Source: Lysobacter alkalisoli
GTDB lineage: Bacteria; Pseudomonadota; Gammaproteobacteria; Xanthomonadales; Xanthomonadaceae
DNA length: 64,000 nucleotides
Direction: 5' to 3'
Assembly: GCF_006547045.1 (NCBI RefSeq)
Contig: NZ_CP041242.1
Location: forward strand, 3,482,001 to 3,546,000
Positions 61,628 to 64,000 of this stretch are shown one piece after another. The position numbers and the translations under genes were made by a program. Positions within the stretch are counted from its first letter, which is position 1. Each line of letters opens with the position of its first letter. Under the pieces are notes generated by a model. It saw only the letters and a list, made by a program, of their open reading frames with translations, was not told the DNA's origin and searched no databases.

Positions 61628-64000
61628 GGCGGCAGAACCTGCGGCGGCCAAATTTCATCGAATCGTGCCAAGTACTGGCGCGCCCGATCGTCGTGACCTT
61701 CGGATTCAAGTAGTTCTGCTGCGCGCAACAGAGATAAATTGCTATCCGCAACGTTCAATGCTTGCTGGCACTGGGCGCAACCCTGTTCCAGGTACGCAAG
61801 ACCTCGGTGTTCTGCCAACCAGGTAACCTGCTCCAACGCCAGATCAAGCCTTTTCGTTTCAGCATACGCCTCCAGTAGGGCCTGCCGGGTCTGGTATCGC
61901 TCATAACCGGTTACAAGCGGCTCCAGCCTTTCCAAGGCACGCCGATATCGCCCCTGCTTCCTGTCCCATTCTGCAAGCAACACGGACCGCAGCTCTCGGA
62001 GATAGTCATGCTGCTCCACCACTCGGCTCTTCTCGAGCCGATCAATCAGACCATCCACTGGAGCATCATCATCCAGTCGCTGTAGCAACAATCCTGCGAT
62101 GAGAGCGATCCCTATATCGTCGGGTGCCTCAACCGGGCTGGATGCCTCGGCAGCGTCCATGGCATCACGCATAACGCTCCTGGCAGACTTCGCGGCAACC
62201 TGAGCATCACCGCATAGCCATTCTACGGTCGCGGCAGAGATCTGCAGCGCCCGTAGGTACTGCGCTGGCACTTCACTTTTCGGAGTCAACGCGCGCTTCG
62301 CTGTCTCATTGGCAACCGTACATTTGCCTTTATCCATCGCAATACTGATACGGTCCAAGCTGGAGACGGCATCGCCTACGGGCGCTTCTTCAAGGAGTTT
62401 TTCCGCAGCCGGGAAGTTGTATTGGGCAGCCTCCACATTGGCTCGGCGTCGAAGACTGCTCCTGTTTCCCAAAGTCAATGCCTGGTCGAACGCCGAACCC
62501 GCCCCCTCAAAATCCTCCAATCCAAGCTTGACCCTACCGAGCTGGTCGAATGAATTTCCAATGAGTTCGTACTTCAACGACGTAGCTCTATTAGCAAACG
62601 GAAGCGCCTCCGAGAATCTGTTCGCTGCCACAAGACGGATGACTACGTTTGCCTGAGCAGGGCCATTGTCCGGATAAAGAGTTGCCATCATGCGCCACTT
62701 GGCAAGAGCATTCTGGGGCTCATCAAATTCAGCTACCCAGCCATCCAGATACTGGGCTTCCTTCGGTACAAGCCGCTCACGAAGAGACTGGGCCTTTCTC
62801 AGTGAAGGCACCGCGGCTTGGATATCCCACAATCCAAAGCCGGCGCGCGCCCGAGCCAGCCATGCGAGAGCAAATTCGGGATCGATCTCAGTTGCTTTCT
62901 GGTAATACGAATCCGCTTCGAGATAGTCGTTCTTGCTGAACGCCTTCTGTCCCAATGCATACGCTCGCAATGCATCAATGTTGTCCGTAGTCACTTCCGG
63001 CAGCGGCTTCGAGTCATGCTCTATCTGTTTGACCGCCTCGCCCAGGTTGGCACGCACGGAACCAGTGACCTGATCGATGGAGGCGAGCACGGATTCCTCG
63101 CCCCTGCCGTCGGCGGCGCGGGCATAGACGGTGGTCTGGGTGAGCGGGTCGACCACTTCGACGCTGAAACGCAGGCGACCACCGATTTCCGAGACCGTGG
63201 GCAGGATGACGGCGCGGGCGCCGTCGCGCTGGGCGATCTGGGAGGCGATGTCGCGATCGACGACGGTACCGGGCTCAAGCCGCATGCGGGCAAGGCTGTC
63301 GCGGACCTTGAGGTCGGACAGCACGTTGACGTGACGCGACTGTTCCAGGCTGATGCGGAAGGCCTGTTCCAGCGAATCCTCCAGGCGGATGTCGCCGGTC
63401 AGGTTGCGCAGGTCACCGACCACGACCCAGTCGCGTTCGTTGAAGGCGATCGCCGGCGGTGTGCGGGTCGCGAACCAGGCGCCGAAGGTGACCGCGACCA
63501 GCACGGCGGCCTCGGCCATGAGCGCGGCCGGCCGGCGCCATAACGGCAGCCGGCGCCACGCCTTGGAGCTGTTGCCCGGAGCACGCAACGGGGCAAGTCC
63601 GGGCTCACCCACCTCGAACACCAGCTGGCGCTCGGCCACTCCCTTGAACTGCCACAGCCCATGCGACTTCCACACCAGGTTCTGGCCGCGCTCGCCAAGC
63701 TCGCGGGCCGAACGGTGCGCCAGCGGTTCGGCGACCGCGGACATCAGAATCTGGCCGGGGCGGGCGATCGACATCAACCGCGCGGCGATGGGCTTGGCCA
63801 GGCCTTCGACCTCGATCGGCTTGGCGCCAAGACGCACCGCCTCGTCGCTGTTGCGCCAGGTCAGCACCTCGCCGACATGCAGACCGGAGCGGGTCTTGAT
63901 GTCGAGATGGCGCAGCTTGCCGATGTCGGCCAGGCCACGGGCATAGTCGAGGGCGAAGCCAAGACCGTCGACAGGGCGCTCGAACAGCAGCAGCAGGCCG
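61582..64000 (-). CDS. Peptide modification system cyclase with TPR domain, partial (5' end outside window)
   Basis: The minus-strand frame is open to the window edge. At the edge it reads GLLLLFERPVDGLGFALDYARGL and TRSGLHVGEVLTWRN, a class III nucleotide cyclase catalytic domain; RPGQILMSAVAEPLAHRS continues it. A membrane span follows (ALMAEAAVLVAVTFGAWFATR), then a FlgO-like NERDWVVVGDLRNLTGD segment and ~400 residues of TPR-type helices. This cyclase-TM-TPR layout with the neighbouring precursor and dehydrogenase matches the putative peptide modification system cyclase of Xanthomonads. An ATG-less start lies beyond 64000. Cyclase activity is inferred. Confidence 0.78.
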   Translation of the reverse strand, partial: GLLLLFERPVDGLGFALDYARGLADIGKLRHLDIKTRSGLHVGEVLTWRNSDEAVRLGAKPIEVEGLAKPIAARLMSIARPGQILMSAVAEPLAHRSARELGERGQNLVWKSHGLWQFKGVAERQLVFEVGEPGLAPLRAPGNSSKAWRRLPLWRRPAALMAEAAVLVAVTFGAWFATRTPPAIAFNERDWVVVGDLRNLTGDIRLEDSLEQAFRISLEQSRHVNVLSDLKVRDSLARMRLEPGTVVDRDIASQIAQRDGARAVILPTVSEIGGRLRFSVEVVDPLTQTTVYARAADGRGEESVLASIDQVTGSVRANLGEAVKQIEHDSKPLPEVTTDNIDALRAYALGQKAFSKNDYLEADSYYQKATEIDPEFALAWLARARAGFGLWDIQAAVPSLRKAQSLRERLVPKEAQYLDGWVAEFDEPQNALAKWRMMATLYPDNGPAQANVVIRLVAANRFSEALPFANRATSLKYELIGNSFDQLGRVKLGLEDFEGAGSAFDQALTLGNRSSLRRRANVEAAQYNFPAAEKLLEEAPVGDAVSSLDRISIAMDKGKCTVANETAKRALTPKSEVPAQYLRALQISAATVEWLCGDAQVAAKSARSVMRDAMDAAEASSPVEAPDDIGIALIAGLLLQRLDDDAPVDGLIDRLEKSRVVEQHDYLRELRSVLLAEWDRKQGRYRRALERLEPLVTGYERYQTRQALLEAYAETKRLDLALEQVTWLAEHRGLAYLEQGCAQCQQALNVADSNLSLLRAAELLESEGHDDRARQYLARFDEIWPPQVLPPHLRTRRSALRAASN

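Overview
The window is a high-GC, Gram-negative chromosome segment. Gene content points to the Lysobacteraceae/Xanthomonadaceae (Lysobacter, Luteimonas or a close relative): a complete antibacterial-type VirB/VirD4 secretion locus (X-T4SS) with peptidoglycan-hydrolase and lipase effectors paired with lipoproteins, a Xanthomonas-style rho with a long N-terminal extension, ftsE-ftsX, rhlB and a short RiPP-like locus of the kind seen in Xanthomonads. This assignment rests on protein recognition by eye, not on a database search. No rRNA, tRNA or CRISPR array was recognised.

Layout. 1-4110 (minus strand): NAD salvage operon (NadM/Nudix, NadV) continuing into a radical SAM protein and a DNA-methylase-like gene that leaves the window. 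4247-24151: chromosomal housekeeping genes (phospholipase D lipoprotein, ung, GlxA/AraC regulator, dual-receiver regulator, ftsX-ftsE, rhlB, thioredoxin, rho, TonB-like protein, CPA2 antiporter, ankyrin membrane protein, YcgL protein, S9 peptidase). 24225-37044: accessory effector/immunity region. Five effectors (one GH19-like, one transglycosylase plus NlpC/P60, one muramidase-like, two lipases) each follow a lipoprotein gene that is probably its immunity protein. Relics of virB6, of DUF4189 genes and of effector tails lie between them. 37135-41631: tandem array of DUF4189-like secreted proteins. 41657-52559: virB6-5-4-3-2-1-11-10-9-8-7, all read on the minus strand starting from virB7. 53060-59659 (plus strand): a FimV-like LysM protein, a coiled-coil membrane protein, VirD4 fused in frame to a lipoprotein-like domain, and an effector with a canonical-looking XVIPCD. 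59812-64000: RiPP-like locus (SagB-like dehydrogenase, NHLP-like precursor, cyclase-TPR protein cut by the window edge).

Most notable observation. The DUF4189 array looks like a set of contingency loci. Six copies, plus one unrelated secreted-protein gene at 24225-24778, carry a G-rich or poly-G tract at the same kind of position. In four of the seven the reading frame is broken exactly at the tract while the frame beyond it stays open to the end. Each array copy is preceded by the last ~20 codons of virB6 including its stop, so the amplification unit was virB6 3' end plus DUF4189 gene. The second notable point is VirD4 (888 residues): its frame runs without a stop into a lipoprotein with its own internal start signal, directly upstream of the effector it may neutralise.
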